Source: Gordonibacter sp. Marseille-P4307
Lineage (GTDB): Bacteria > Actinomycetota > Coriobacteriia > Coriobacteriales > Eggerthellaceae
DNA: 64,000 nt
Direction: 5' to 3'
NCBI RefSeq assembly: GCF_900604965.1
Contig: NZ_UWPD01000001.1
Coordinates: forward strand, 62,001 to 126,000
Shown here: in pieces, positions 48,198 to 58,659 of the stretch
Layout: each line of letters opens with the position of its first letter
Position numbering within the stretch: the stretch's first letter is position 1
Position numbers and translations under genes: made by a program
Notes under the pieces: generated by a model
Seen by the model: the letters and a program-made list of their open reading frames with translations, nothing else
Database searches by the model: none
Told to the model about the DNA's origin: nothing

Positions 48198-49364
48198 CTA
48201 CGCCTCTCGTTCGTCTCGTCTCGCAAGTGCGCGAACGGCTTTCGAGCCCGCCGAGCACACGTCTCCGGCGACTTTCGAGGCGACCCCGAACACCCCGTGC
48301 GCGACGTTGGATGCGCCCGACAAACGCTTGCCCCCCTCGAAATACCCGATAACCGCACGGCCCATAGCCACCGTGCCGGTAAAGCCGATGGTTCCGCGCA
48401 CGACGAAGCCGGCCACGGGAACCAAACCCCCAACCTCGCGAGCAACCGTCCTGAACGCGAAGCCTCCGCCGACGATGAAGCCGATCTCCCTCAAACGCTC
48501 GGGACTCATCGGCTCGCCATACGCAGCAGCGATCTCAAGCACCATTTTGATCTGGTTAAACGTCATCAGCGGCATATCGGCGCCCGGAATGATGTCCAAC
48601 ACGCCGATACCCGCGTTCTGCATAGCTGCGGAATTCACCGCATCGAGCGCCAAAGGTCGGCGCACGAAGGAAAACGCAAGCGAGAATGCGAGGCGCTTGT
48701 CGGGGCACGCCTCGATAATCCACTGACCCATACGCTCTCCAAGCGCGATACGATGCGCCTCGTCAAGCACATAGGGCTCGAGCGATTCATCGAAGGCAGG
48801 CACGTCGGCCGTCTTGGACGCCGCCGCAGATACGCCCCAATCGGCGGCGGCGCGCACCGTCCTGCTCGCGAAAACCGGAACGTTCGGCATCTGATCGGCC
48901 ACATGCGCGATCGCTCCGGCAGCCGCGCCCACGACACCGGCAGCCGCACCGGCAAGGCCCGATGCACCTGCAGGTTTCGCAGGACACACCACGTCAAGCG
49001 CCGGAACGGGAAACCCCGAAGCTTCAGCTATCTGAGATACCAGCGCAGGAAACGTCGAGACCACCATAACCGGGACGCCCGCCCCGCGCAGCGACGATGC
49101 CAGCTTCCCCGTATTCAAAGAGAATCCTGCGATCAGCATCGCCACATCGTCGGTAAGCTTGATGGACGGCAGCTCCTCGCCGTACAGGGCCACCGAAAGA
49201 TCCACGTTAGGCGTCACGGCCCCGAACGCATCGCGCGCGAAGGCAGACAGATCCTCCGGAACCGATTCATCCAGGTAGACGGTCACGTTAAGCGGGGTTT
49301 GACGAGCTTCGTCGATGGAGCGGGCTTCGAGAAGCACCGCCGAGACGTCAACGGGCAGCTGCAT
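48198..49364 (-). CDS. DUF697 (YcjF-like) membrane-associated protein
   Basis: The 388-residue protein has a DUF697 signature at the C-terminal side: PLMTFNQIKMVLEIAAAYGE, REIGFIVGGGFAFRTVAREVGG, VPVAGFVVRGTIGFTGTVAMGRA. DUF697 domains are often fused to or beside Era-like GTPases, but no GTPase motif is present here. The N-terminal half looks like a degenerate nucleotide-binding fold (VAMLIAGFSLN) with an Ala/Gly-rich hydrophobic stretch. The start overlaps rodA by 17 bp and has an excellent AAGGAGGG site, so it belongs to the mre-rodA operon. Confidence 0.8.
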   Translation of the reverse strand: MQLPVDVSAVLLEARSIDEARQTPLNVTVYLDESVPEDLSAFARDAFGAVTPNVDLSVALYGEELPSIKLTDDVAMLIAGFSLNTGKLASSLRGAGVPVMVVSTFPALVSQIAEASGFPVPALDVVCPAKPAGASGLAGAAAGVVGAAAGAIAHVADQMPNVPVFASRTVRAAADWGVSAAASKTADVPAFDESLEPYVLDEAHRIALGERMGQWIIEACPDKRLAFSLAFSFVRRPLALDAVNSAAMQNAGIGVLDIIPGADMPLMTFNQIKMVLEIAAAYGEPMSPERLREIGFIVGGGFAFRTVAREVGGLVPVAGFVVRGTIGFTGTVAMGRAVIGYFEGGKRLSGASNVAHGVFGVASKVAGDVCSAGSKAVRALARRDEREA

Positions 49365-50565
49365 AACCGGCCCTCCTTGCGTTCTGTTTGTTGTGGGCCC
49401 ACACCGACCCCACGAACCCCAGCATAGCGAAATTCACCACCATGAACGACGAGCCGTAGCTCACAAACGGTAGCGGTATGCCGGTGATGGGCATCAATCC
49501 GCAGGTCATTCCTATATTTTCAAGAATCTGGAACAACCACATCCCCACAACGCTCATAACGATAAGCACGCCGAACACATCTCCCGCACGTACCGCAATG
49601 TAAAAACAGCTGGCCAGCAAGCCGATATAGAGCGTCAAAAGCAGCATCGCGCCGACAAAGCCGAACTCCTCGGCCAGCACGCAGAAAATGAAGTCGGTGG
49701 GAGCTTCGGGAAGAATACCCAAGCCATGCTGAGAACCTTGCATATATCCCTGACCGAACAGCCCGCCCGATCCGATGGCGATCATGGCCTGGTTGAGGTT
49801 GTACCCCTCTTTGGAAAGGTTCGTAGAACCTTGGTTCATGAACACCAGAAGACGATTGCGCTGGTACTGCTTGAGCAGCTTGTACTCGCCCGTCGAATTC
49901 TTGACAACCTCGTCGATCGAAAACACCAAGGCGACAAGCGCAATGCCGATAAGCAGGCTGGCGATGAGAAAGCGCCTGTTCGCTCCACCTGCCACCAGAG
50001 CGGTCGCTCCGATGAACAGGTACACCAACCCCGTGCCCAGATCGGGCTGGGTCATGATGCACGCAAACGGCACGAGCATCAAGCCGACGGTTCTGAGATA
50101 TTCACGCGCGTCGTTCAGGGCACCCTGGTACTTCGCCATGACGGCAGCATCGAACAGGATCACCGTGATCTTGGCGAACTCGCCCGGCTGCACCTGCATG
50201 CCGATGTTGATCCATGACGTTGCGCCCATGGTGTTGACTCCGATAATGGGCAGATGGGGCGACAGAATGAGCACCACGTTGACGATGAGGAAGATGTTTT
50301 GGTACCCGGCCAGCCTCGTGTAGTCGAAATGCCACACGACGGCCATAACCGCAAGGCCCACGGCGACGCCGCCCAGCTGGCGGGAGAAGCTGTAATCTGC
50401 ATCCGCGCTGACCGCCGAGAACACGACGACCAGCCCGTAGGCCACCAGCGCGGAAAACGCCAGGACGAAGGGCCACAGGATCGGGCGGCGCCTCTTCGAC
50501 GCCGATGCGTCGTGCGCGCCTCGATCGGGGACGCGCACGGTGTTGATCTGGTTGATCGACGGCAT
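49348..50565 (-). CDS. rodA: Rod-shape peptidoglycan polymerase RodA (SEDS family)
   Basis: The 405-residue protein has ten hydrophobic segments and SEDS motifs: SWINIGMQVQPGEFAKI, MTQPDLGTGLVYL, GILPEAPTDFIFCVLAEEFGF and MPITGIPLPFVSYGSSFM. RodA polymerises glycan strands with PBP2 in the elongasome. AGGAGGGG is next to the ATG. It follows mrdA by 8 bp. Confidence 0.95.
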   Translation of the reverse strand: MPSINQINTVRVPDRGAHDASASKRRRPILWPFVLAFSALVAYGLVVVFSAVSADADYSFSRQLGGVAVGLAVMAVVWHFDYTRLAGYQNIFLIVNVVLILSPHLPIIGVNTMGATSWINIGMQVQPGEFAKITVILFDAAVMAKYQGALNDAREYLRTVGLMLVPFACIMTQPDLGTGLVYLFIGATALVAGGANRRFLIASLLIGIALVALVFSIDEVVKNSTGEYKLLKQYQRNRLLVFMNQGSTNLSKEGYNLNQAMIAIGSGGLFGQGYMQGSQHGLGILPEAPTDFIFCVLAEEFGFVGAMLLLTLYIGLLASCFYIAVRAGDVFGVLIVMSVVGMWLFQILENIGMTCGLMPITGIPLPFVSYGSSFMVVNFAMLGFVGSVWAHNKQNARRAGYAAAR

Positions 50566-50573
50566 ATCCCCTC

Positions 50574-52739
50574 CTAGTCGGTTCGCCCGGACGAAGATGA
50601 CACGTAGGCGACCGATTCTCCGCTCGAAGCGGCGACGGCACCCACCTCTTTGAGTTCTCCCGCATCCGCGGCAAGCGCCGCGGCGATTACTTTAGCGCCG
50701 ATAGGTCCGGCCGATATCGATCCGCCGCCACCCTGCTCGACCATGACGGCTACCACGTATTTCGGCTTGTCGTAAGGAGCATAGCAGGCGAACCAGCCGA
50801 AGTCCTCGGTGTCGGTCATCTCGGCGGTTCCGGTTTTGCAGGCCACGTCCTGCGGATCCATACCGGCATCTCTAAACGCCCGGGAAAGCGTCGAGTTGGC
50901 AGGGGCAACGCCGTTCAGGGCGTCGCGCAGGATGGCGTAGTTCTTCTCATCGACATCGGGAACGTCGATGACCTGGGGTTCGAAGGTTACGGCCGCCACG
51001 TTGTCTCCGTTGCGAACCTCTTTGAGCACATGGGGCTTCATGAGGTTGCCCGTAGCGATGGCTCCGTAGGCCACAGCCACCTGCATGGGCGTGACCAGCA
51101 CGTCGCCCTGACCGATGACGGTGTTGGTCATATCTCCCCCGCGCCACACGCCTTCGGTAGGCACATCGGCCCAGTAAGACTGCTTCCACTCGGGGGTGGG
51201 AATTCGACCCGTCTCCTCGGATGCCAGATCGATGCCCGTAAGCTGGCCGAAGCGAAACTTGGCGGGCTCTTCCTGCATGGCGGTATCCGACAGCGTCCCG
51301 CCCTGGCTCTTGCCCGCGTAGTAGAAGTTGTAGGCGATGTCGTAGAACACCACGTCGCACGACTGAACGATGCCGCCTTTGAAATTCAGGCTGCCGTGAC
51401 CCGTTTTCAACCAGCACTTCTGGGGGCTTCCGGTGTTGAACCCGTCCCACGAACCCGTACAGGTCCAGTATTTCGAAGCATCGGCGAACCCATAGCGAAG
51501 CGCCGCCAGACCCGTAAACGACTTGAACGTCGAAGCGGCAGCATACGTCCCCGAGATAGTGCGGTTCAGCAGCGGGTAGTACGAAGACTTAGACGAATAC
51601 AGATCCCATATATCCTGCGAGACCCCCCCGATGAAGGTCTCCGGGGAGTACGTGGGATAGCTGGACATGGCCACGATCGACCCGTCGGTCACATCCATGA
51701 CCACGCAGGCCCCCGCCACGCCCTTGCCCGTTCCGATAACACCCTTAGGGGCAATGAGCTGGGCAAGCTCCTTATCGACCACATACTGAACCGGCGCCTT
51801 GATGGTAAGGTACAGATCGCTTCCGCGCGTCGGCTGCGTTTCCGCCACCACGCGCACCACGTTCCCGTCGGCATCGGCCATAACGCGACGACGGCCGTGC
51901 TCGCCCGACAGGATCTCGTCGTAGGTGTACTCGACGCCGCTTTTACCCACTTCGTCACCGAGTTCGATGGAGCGATTCGAGGGAACGGACTTAAGATCGT
52001 CATCCGAGACCGCCCCCGTGTAGCCAAGCACATGAGCGGCCAGCGCCCCGTAGGGGTAGCTGCGAATCGTTCGGTTCTGTATGTTCACGCCGGGAAACGC
52101 ATCGGAGTGCTCGGCGATGAAGGCGACGCTTCTGAGGGAGGCGTCGCTTGCGATAACACGCTGGCTCTGCGCACCCGACGAGGTATCCTGCAGACGCGTG
52201 CGCACCACGCCGTAGGGAATGCCCAGAACCGTCGAGAGCCGCAAGATCACGTCGTGATCGGACAGCACGTCGGCATCGGCGAGAACGGTGAGCGACGAGC
52301 GATTCTTCACCAAGGCGACACCATCGGCATCGTAAATGTAGCCGCGCGGAGCGGGAGTCGACACATCGGTGTACTTGTTTTCATCCGCCTGCTTGCGATA
52401 CGACGAAGACTGAAGCACCTGCATGCCGAACAGCTTTGCACCCAGGGCGGTGAAGACGCCCGCGGCGAACACGCCGACTGCGGCGAAGCGCGCGTTCAGG
52501 GCCGTCGAGGTACGCCCGTCGGGGCTGGAAGCCGATTTCACGTGCGTGTCGGGCAAGTCGCCGATTGACGAGGACGCCGACGAAACATCGAGGGTTTCAA
52601 TGGAGCTGACGGATGCCTTCCCGCGCTTCACGTGCACCGACGACGAACCGCGCAGCCTTTCGCGCAACGCAAAGAACGCCACCGCAACCAGCACGGCGAC
52701 GACCAGCGTGAGAACGGCGACGACGATGGCGACCAGCAT
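50574..52739 (-). CDS. mrdA: Penicillin-binding protein 2 (transpeptidase)
   Basis: The 721-residue protein has one N-terminal membrane anchor, a pedestal domain (GYIYDADGVALVKNRSSL), and transpeptidase motifs AASTFKSFTG (SxxK), an SxN-like motif in VQSCDVVFYDIAY, and CKTGTAEM (KTG). It cross-links peptidoglycan in cell elongation with RodA. Compared with Gram-negative PBP2, there is a Ser-rich cytoplasmic part before residue 90. It overlaps no neighbour; mreD lies 7 bp upstream. Confidence 0.95.
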   Translation of the reverse strand: MLVAIVVAVLTLVVAVLVAVAFFALRERLRGSSSVHVKRGKASVSSIETLDVSSASSSIGDLPDTHVKSASSPDGRTSTALNARFAAVGVFAAGVFTALGAKLFGMQVLQSSSYRKQADENKYTDVSTPAPRGYIYDADGVALVKNRSSLTVLADADVLSDHDVILRLSTVLGIPYGVVRTRLQDTSSGAQSQRVIASDASLRSVAFIAEHSDAFPGVNIQNRTIRSYPYGALAAHVLGYTGAVSDDDLKSVPSNRSIELGDEVGKSGVEYTYDEILSGEHGRRRVMADADGNVVRVVAETQPTRGSDLYLTIKAPVQYVVDKELAQLIAPKGVIGTGKGVAGACVVMDVTDGSIVAMSSYPTYSPETFIGGVSQDIWDLYSSKSSYYPLLNRTISGTYAAASTFKSFTGLAALRYGFADASKYWTCTGSWDGFNTGSPQKCWLKTGHGSLNFKGGIVQSCDVVFYDIAYNFYYAGKSQGGTLSDTAMQEEPAKFRFGQLTGIDLASEETGRIPTPEWKQSYWADVPTEGVWRGGDMTNTVIGQGDVLVTPMQVAVAYGAIATGNLMKPHVLKEVRNGDNVAAVTFEPQVIDVPDVDEKNYAILRDALNGVAPANSTLSRAFRDAGMDPQDVACKTGTAEMTDTEDFGWFACYAPYDKPKYVVAVMVEQGGGGSISAGPIGAKVIAAALAADAGELKEVGAVAASSGESVAYVSSSSGRTD

Positions 52740-52746
52740 CCGAAGG

Positions 52747-53274
52747 CTACCTCACATTCGAGACGTTGGTGGGAACGGCCGCCGTCTGGCGCGGGACGAG
52801 CCGGCGCATAACCAGATACGCCGCCGCACCCAGAAAGAACTCGTACACGGTGCAGGGAACCACCACGTGAACCAAGGCATCGCCCAAAGAAGCGCTCACC
52901 CCGCCGGCCAGCATGAACAGCGCATGGATAAGCTCGGCAACCAGCACGCCTGCACCCAGCAGAACCAGCGGAACGAGCATTGCATCGTTATCCAGTGCCG
53001 CGAACAAACGGGAAACGACAATCGAAACCAACAGCAGGGAAAACGCCATGGAGCCCACCGGCGAACCCGATGTCAGATCGAACGCCAGCCCCAGGACAAA
53101 CGGCATGACCGACCCGAGGCGCTGCGGACGCACCAGAGCATAGGCCATGACGAACACGATGACGAAATTGGGCACGGAGCCGCCGATGGCCAGCGCAGGC
53201 GCCGCCAGCAACTGAAGTAGCAGGGCGATCGAAGCGCCCGCGAAACCGAGTACGCTGTCGTTGGAGACGTTCAT
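52747..53274 (-). CDS. mreD: Rod-shape-determining protein MreD
   Basis: The 175-residue protein has five to six hydrophobic segments, with FVIVFVMAYALVRPQRLGSVMPFVLGLAFDLTSGSPVGSMAFS typical of MreD (the D-x-x-S-G-x-P-x-G pattern). It links MreC/MreB to the synthases. ATG 53274 is used; an earlier TTG start at 53301 is possible. It lies between mreC and mrdA. Confidence 0.9.
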   Translation of the reverse strand: MNVSNDSVLGFAGASIALLLQLLAAPALAIGGSVPNFVIVFVMAYALVRPQRLGSVMPFVLGLAFDLTSGSPVGSMAFSLLLVSIVVSRLFAALDNDAMLVPLVLLGAGVLVAELIHALFMLAGGVSASLGDALVHVVVPCTVYEFFLGAAAYLVMRRLVPRQTAAVPTNVSNVR

Positions 53275-53313
53275 GCAGTACCGAAACCCTTCTCGCGCCA
53301 AGCGCGCGTAAAC

Positions 53314-54225
53314 CTAGGCGGCGGGAGACGAACCGCCCGCAGACGAGCCGGATCCGCTTGCCGCACGACTGTCCGCATCGGTTGCAGCGCCAGTCTGCGC
53401 AATCACGACGAACACCTCTTCCATAGCGCTCACCTTGGCGTTCTGAGAGACCACGATGGTGCCGGTCGCGTTGGCCGACGATGCCTCGACGCTCACCACA
53501 AACCCCACCAAAAGGCCGCTTACATAGCTCCCGCCCAAACCGGAGGTGATAACCACGTCGCCCACAGACGGCAGGCTTCCCTCGTCGATATCTTCCAGGC
53601 GAAGCAGGCCGTCAAGCGACCCGCGAACGATGCCGTGCGCTCGACTCGATTGGATCATCACGGCCGCCCCCGAATTCGCGTCGGTCAGCAGACGAACCGA
53701 AGCCGTGTTCTGGCTGACGCTTGAGATCTGGCCGATAACGCCCGATGCGCCCATGACGGCCATGCCGGTGGACACCCCGTCTTGTGCTCCGACGTTGATG
53801 ACAAGCGACTGGTTCCACGCATCGGAGCTGCGGCCGATGATCTTGGCGCCCTTGCCCTCCAGACCTGTGGATTCCTTCATGTTCAGCAGACCCTCGAGGC
53901 GCGCGGCCGCCTGGCGCGACTCCTCGGCATCGGAAACCAGCTGGCGCAGCTCGGCGTTTTGCGCCCGTAGTTGGCTGAGGGTCCCCTCGGATGCCGTCGC
54001 ATCGGACAGCGCCGTTGTCGCGGATTCAGCCGCGCCATCGATACCGGCGCCCACCTGCGAGATGGGGGCGACGCCCCCCCTCACGCCAGCCTGCAGGCTG
54101 TGAAGCAGCCCCTCGTCGCCTTCGCGCAGATAGACGACCGCCAGAACAAGCGAGACGACCAGCAGGACAACCGCAAGGATGCGCCTGATGAAAGATGATG
54201 AGCTCTGTTGAAAATTCAGCGACAT
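53314..54225 (-). CDS. mreC: Rod-shape-determining protein MreC
   Basis: The 303-residue protein has one N-terminal membrane segment (ILAVVLLVVSLVLAVVYL), a coiled coil around LSQLRAQNAELRQLVSDAEES, and the MreC beta domains (VGAQDGVSTGMAVMGASGVIGQI, GDVVITSGLGGSYVSGLLVG). It scaffolds the elongasome outside the membrane. The Ser/Gly/Ala-rich tail is low complexity. It follows mreB by 19 bp. Confidence 0.93.
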   Translation of the reverse strand: MSLNFQQSSSSFIRRILAVVLLVVSLVLAVVYLREGDEGLLHSLQAGVRGGVAPISQVGAGIDGAAESATTALSDATASEGTLSQLRAQNAELRQLVSDAEESRQAAARLEGLLNMKESTGLEGKGAKIIGRSSDAWNQSLVINVGAQDGVSTGMAVMGASGVIGQISSVSQNTASVRLLTDANSGAAVMIQSSRAHGIVRGSLDGLLRLEDIDEGSLPSVGDVVITSGLGGSYVSGLLVGFVVSVEASSANATGTIVVSQNAKVSAMEEVFVVIAQTGAATDADSRAASGSGSSAGGSSPAA

Positions 54226-54244
54226 ACCGCTCCGCGCGCACAGG

Positions 54245-55300
<1,056 letters not shown>

Positions 55301-55487
55301 TGAGTAAAGCCCCTTGAATCTCGTTTGCAAGTAGCCTTGAAGTCTACCATAGCCGAGAATGCCAGAGTAAAAATTCATAGCTGAAACACCTGATAATCTA
55401 TGCTAACCAGATTCTTGGGGAAAGCGAAAAGGGGCAGTCGACGCACCCCTTCCCAGCACAGGTACGCGAACCTCTCGATCGCCCGTG

Positions 55488-55521
55488 AAATTGAAAGAGG
55501 CCGCCCTGTCGGGACGGCCTC
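55488..55521 (-). terminator. Terminator after ndk
   Basis: On the minus strand GAGGCCGTCC and GGGCGGCCTC pair around CGACA (one wobble), followed by TTTCAATTT. It lies 25 bp after the ndk stop. The rest of 55301-55545 holds the mreB promoter region, with no gene seen. Confidence 0.75.
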
Positions 55522-55545
55522 CTGGACACGGTTCCAGAATGCAGC

Positions 55546-55950
55546 TTAGGCGAAGAAGATACCGATCTCGCGCTCGGCCGACTCGGGGGAGTCGGAACCG
55601 TGGATGACGTTCTCGTCCATGATCAGACCGAAGTCGCCGCGGATGGTACCGGGGGCCGCATCGGCGGGATTCGTTGCGCCCATGAGGGTGCGCACCTTAG
55701 CGACGGCGCCCTCGCCGGAAACGACCATCTTCACCACGGGGCCGGACGTGATGTAGGAAACCAGGCCCTCGTAGAAGGGCTTGCCCTCGTGCTCGGCATA
55801 GTTGGCGGCTGCCTGCTGAGCGGTCACCATGCCCATCTCCATGCGCTCGATGGAAAGGCCGGCGCGCTCGAAACGGTTGACGATCTCGCCGATATGCCCG
55901 TTGCGGACGCCGTCGGGCTTGATCATGGTGTAGGTCTTCTGGACTGCCAT
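55546..55950 (-). CDS. ndk: Nucleoside diphosphate kinase
   Basis: The 134-residue protein has KTYTMIKPDGVRNGHIGEI and the catalytic segment NVIHGSDSPESAEREI, in which His is phosphorylated. It balances nucleoside triphosphates from ATP. GAAAGGAAG lies before the ATG. It is slightly shorter than many homologues but complete. Confidence 0.96.
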   Translation of the reverse strand: MAVQKTYTMIKPDGVRNGHIGEIVNRFERAGLSIERMEMGMVTAQQAAANYAEHEGKPFYEGLVSYITSGPVVKMVVSGEGAVAKVRTLMGATNPADAAPGTIRGDFGLIMDENVIHGSDSPESAEREIGIFFA

Positions 55951-55992
55951 GTGCTTCCTTTCATTCAGACGGCCCTCGCCGTCGCTTCACCG

Positions 55993-57348
55993 TTAATTCT
56001 GACTTGCGAAATATAGCTCAACGTTGGAGATTTTCCAACTGACTTTATCGCGCACCAGATCAACCTTGTACTGGACCGAACTGCCACCGGGCGTGACGGC
56101 GGTTACATACGCCGTCGAAGAGGCGGCGCTGCGATCGATACCGTCGATAGTGGCCTTCGAGTCCTGCGGGATCAAAGCAGCCATGTTCTTGGCCTCGTCG
56201 GCCGAAACGCTATCGCTGAACGCTCCGGTAACTGCGCTGGAAGGATTGGAGAACAGCTGGGTGACCGCCGTCTCCTGAGTGGGATAGCCGTAGCCCTGCA
56301 GGTACAGAAAGATACCCGCGCCCAAAGCCGCAAGCAGCAGCAAGATAACGACGATCAGCGCCTTGAGACCGGCTCCGCGGCCCCTGCGCTCCTGCTTCAT
56401 CACGCCCTTGGACCAACGCTCGAGCTCTTCATCGGTGGCGTTGAAGAAGCGGTCCTCGCCGTTCTGATACGTCTCGTCGCCGTAGTTGTCGGCATAGTAG
56501 TACGGATCGTCCTCAGCCTGAGCGGGCTCGTATGCCTCGCGGTCCGCAAGCGCGTTGGTGGGATTGGCGGGGACATCGAGCCCCGACATGTCATTGCCCG
56601 CAAGCACGGGAAGCGCCTGGGTCACGTCGGCAGTCCCCTGGGAGACCGCGGCTACCGCACGCTGGTAGTCTACCGTGGCTGAAGACGTGAGGAAGTAGGT
56701 GCGGTCGGCTATGGACTGCTCGAACGCGTCAACCGCCTTCTGCATCTGACCGCATGCGGTGTAGGCCTGACCCAGGCTGGCGTACAGCTTGTTACGCACG
56801 CTCTGCTTCATGTCGAACTGCAGGGCGCTTTCGTAAGATGCCACCGCATCGGCCGGACGATCGAGCGCCATAAAGCAAACACCCAGGTTGAGCAGGGCCT
56901 TGGTGGGATCGGGGTTCGAGTCGTCCAAAGCCGCCTCGCGAAACGCCACGCCCGCCTCGGCGGACTTGCCCTGCTTCAGCAGCACGTTGCCCAAAGCCGA
57001 ATGGGCCTTGTAGGGCGTCGGGTAGCTGCGGTCGGATACGGCGATCTCGAAATGCTTGACAGCCTCGGCGTAATCGTGAAGCGCCGCGTAGGCCATGCCC
57101 ACGTTGTAATTCACCGCTCCGCAGGCGTCGTAACCCGAATCGGCAGTGGCCTTGCCGTAGGTCTCGATAGCCTCGGCGTAACGCTTCATCTTCGTGTAGC
57201 AGTTGCCCATGCGATGGTACAAAAGCCCCTCCTCGCCCGACTCGAGCCCCTGCTCGTCGGACATGCAGGCGCTGTAGAGCCGAAGCGCGGTCTCGTAATC
57301 TTTCGCCGCGACCATCGCATTGGCCTGATGGAATAGATCCTTGTTCAT
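55993..57348 (-). CDS. TPR-repeat protein with single membrane segment
   Basis: The 451-residue protein has about six tetratricopeptide repeats (for example MGNCYTKMKRYAEAIETYGKA, VGMAYAALHDYAEAVKHFE, LGQAYTACGQMQKAVDAFEQS) in residues 1-225. An acidic Tyr/Asp-rich linker follows, then one membrane segment (LIVVILLLLAALGAGIFLYL, about 331-350) and a roughly 100-residue outer domain ending in VSWKISNVELYF. The TPRs would be cytoplasmic and the end extracellular. No enzyme is implied. It lies between ndk and a cyclophilin gene in a minus-strand run. Confidence 0.85.
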   Translation of the reverse strand: MNKDLFHQANAMVAAKDYETALRLYSACMSDEQGLESGEEGLLYHRMGNCYTKMKRYAEAIETYGKATADSGYDACGAVNYNVGMAYAALHDYAEAVKHFEIAVSDRSYPTPYKAHSALGNVLLKQGKSAEAGVAFREAALDDSNPDPTKALLNLGVCFMALDRPADAVASYESALQFDMKQSVRNKLYASLGQAYTACGQMQKAVDAFEQSIADRTYFLTSSATVDYQRAVAAVSQGTADVTQALPVLAGNDMSGLDVPANPTNALADREAYEPAQAEDDPYYYADNYGDETYQNGEDRFFNATDEELERWSKGVMKQERRGRGAGLKALIVVILLLLAALGAGIFLYLQGYGYPTQETAVTQLFSNPSSAVTGAFSDSVSADEAKNMAALIPQDSKATIDGIDRSAASSTAYVTAVTPGGSSVQYKVDLVRDKVSWKISNVELYFASQN

Positions 57349-57387
57349 ATGAACCCTTCTGTTTACCGAACCAAGCCCGCTTTGCGG

Positions 57388-57921
57388 CTATTCGGCTGCG
57401 TTTTCAATGGTGACGCTCTCGATCACGTCGCCGGCGCGAAGCCTACCGATCACGTCTTTGCCCTCGATGGTCTGACCGAACACGGTGTATCCCGAATCGA
57501 GCATATGCTGGGCGCCCAAGCAGAAATAGAACTGAGAGCCCGCCGAATCGGGATCCTGCGAGCGGGCCATGGCCAAAGCGCCGTCCTCGTGGGAGTTGTT
57601 GGGATTCGTGGCGAACTCGCCCTTGATGCAGTAGCCAGGACCGCCCGTACCCAAACCGGAAAACGGACTCCCGGACAAACGGGCCACGTCCTCGCCCGAG
57701 TGCTCGCGGGTCTTGGGGTCGCCGCCCTGAATGACGAATCCGGGGACATAGCGGTGGAACTTCAGATCATCGTAGAAGCCCTTCTGCGCGAGCTCGACGA
57801 AATTGCCGACGTGGATGGGAGCGTCCTTGCCCGCCAGCTGCACACGGATGGTTCCCTGTGAAGTGACGACAACGGCAACCTCGTCACCCGTCGGCTGGTA
57901 TTCGGGAGTGTACAGGGCCAT
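57388..57921 (-). CDS. Cyclophilin-type peptidyl-prolyl isomerase
   Basis: The 177-residue protein has the cyclophilin core: GNFVELAQKGFYDDLKFHRYVPGFVIQGGDP (catalytic Arg in FHR), SHEDGALAMARSQDPDSAGSQFYFC and YTVFGQTIEGKDVI. It has no signal peptide, so it acts in the cytoplasm. ATG 57921 has AAGGAGGG in front. It is followed 39 bp later by the TPR gene. Confidence 0.94.
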   Translation of the reverse strand: MALYTPEYQPTGDEVAVVVTSQGTIRVQLAGKDAPIHVGNFVELAQKGFYDDLKFHRYVPGFVIQGGDPKTREHSGEDVARLSGSPFSGLGTGGPGYCIKGEFATNPNNSHEDGALAMARSQDPDSAGSQFYFCLGAQHMLDSGYTVFGQTIEGKDVIGRLRAGDVIESVTIENAAE

Positions 57922-58045
57922 GCGGCACCCTCCTTCTCGTTTCATGCGGGAGCCCGCACGCGAGCCCCCATCTGTAGATTTCCCGATTGTACCAGCAAGT
58001 ACGGGACGAAAAGCAAAACCTTACAACAACTCCGCGCGAAGCAGG

Positions 58046-58120
58046 GCAAACACACCCGCCCTGCGCGCTGCGAGCCCGCGCCTAGCGAACCCGTGAGAGG
58101 ATGGAAACAACCTCCACATG
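58046..58120. repeat. 75-bp direct repeat, left copy (duplicated 3' end of the methyltransferase gene)
   Basis: These 75 bases are identical to 59021-59095. That copy holds the last 13 codons and stop of the RlmD-type gene plus 36 bases beyond. Here the block is detached from any gene. It marks the left edge of the AT-rich islet. Confidence 0.95.
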
Positions 58121-58276
58121 CAGCGTGAGTCCGATTTTGCTCGCGTACATGGTGTTCCGCGCACTAATTCATGCTCCATCCCTTTTCAGCAATTGGACAA
58201 TTCCAGTCAGAAACTGAGCGTGAGACTACCGTTTATCCAAAAATCAACCGATGGAAGATTATTATTTCAATATCCA

Positions 58277-58304
58277 TTGACATAAAATTGAAAATATATA
58301 TCAT
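58277..58304 (+). promoter_or_regulatory. Sigma-A-type promoter of csbD
   Basis: TTGACA at 58277-58282 and TATCAT at 58299-58304 are spaced by 16 bases in AT-rich DNA, 83 bp before the csbD start. Confidence 0.75.
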
Positions 58305-58310
58305 TTATCT

Positions 58311-58337
58311 ATAAGATAGGTATATGACATATCTTAT
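58311..58337. promoter_or_regulatory. Inverted repeat at the csbD transcription start
   Basis: ATAAGATA and TATCTTAT form a perfect 8-bp dyad with 11 bases between, starting seven bases after the -10 box. It could be a repressor operator or a stabilising 5' hairpin. Confidence 0.5.
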
Positions 58338-58386
58338 ATCTATCTATCTATTATTCATATAGTTTTAGCTCAAGGGGGTATTTATT

Positions 58387-58587
58387 ATGGCAGATAAGGG
58401 ATTTACCGATAAAGTAAAAGGGAAAGTGAAAGAAGTATCTGGCGAAATTACAGGCGATAACGCAGAAAAAGCGTCAGGTCTTGTTGATCAGGCCATAGGC
58501 AAAGCAAAAGAAGTAGCATCAAACGCTAAAGATATTGCGGAAGAAGTTGTAGAAAAAGCAAAAGACAAAATAGATGAAGCTAAGTAA
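58387..58587 (+). CDS. CsbD-family stress-response protein
   Basis: The 66-residue, Lys/Ala/Glu-rich protein starts MADKGFTDKVKGKVKEVSGE and has ITGDNAEKASGLVDQAIGKAKE, the CsbD/YjbJ pattern of small general-stress proteins with unknown biochemistry. A strong AAGGGGGT site precedes the ATG. Codon use favours A/T (AAA, GAA, GCA), unlike the flanking GC-rich genes, which supports acquisition. It has its own promoter and terminator. Confidence 0.9.
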   Translation: MADKGFTDKVKGKVKEVSGEITGDNAEKASGLVDQAIGKAKEVASNAKDIAEEVVEKAKDKIDEAK

Positions 58588-58618
58588 AAACAAAAATCGA
58601 TTGTAATTGTGTGATGAT

Positions 58619-58657
58619 AATCCTCCTATGTTAAGACAAGAACATAGGAGGATTTTT
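58619..58657 (+). terminator. Terminator of csbD
   Basis: AATCCTCCTATGTT and AACATAGGAGGATT form a perfect 14-bp stem with an eight-base loop, followed by TTT. Confidence 0.88.
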
Positions 58658-58659
58658 GT

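Noticed and set aside
46470-49427. A very long open frame on the plus strand (985 codons)
   Set aside because: It lies opposite the radical SAM and DUF697 genes. GC-rich codons leave the antisense frame open, and its translation has no family pattern.
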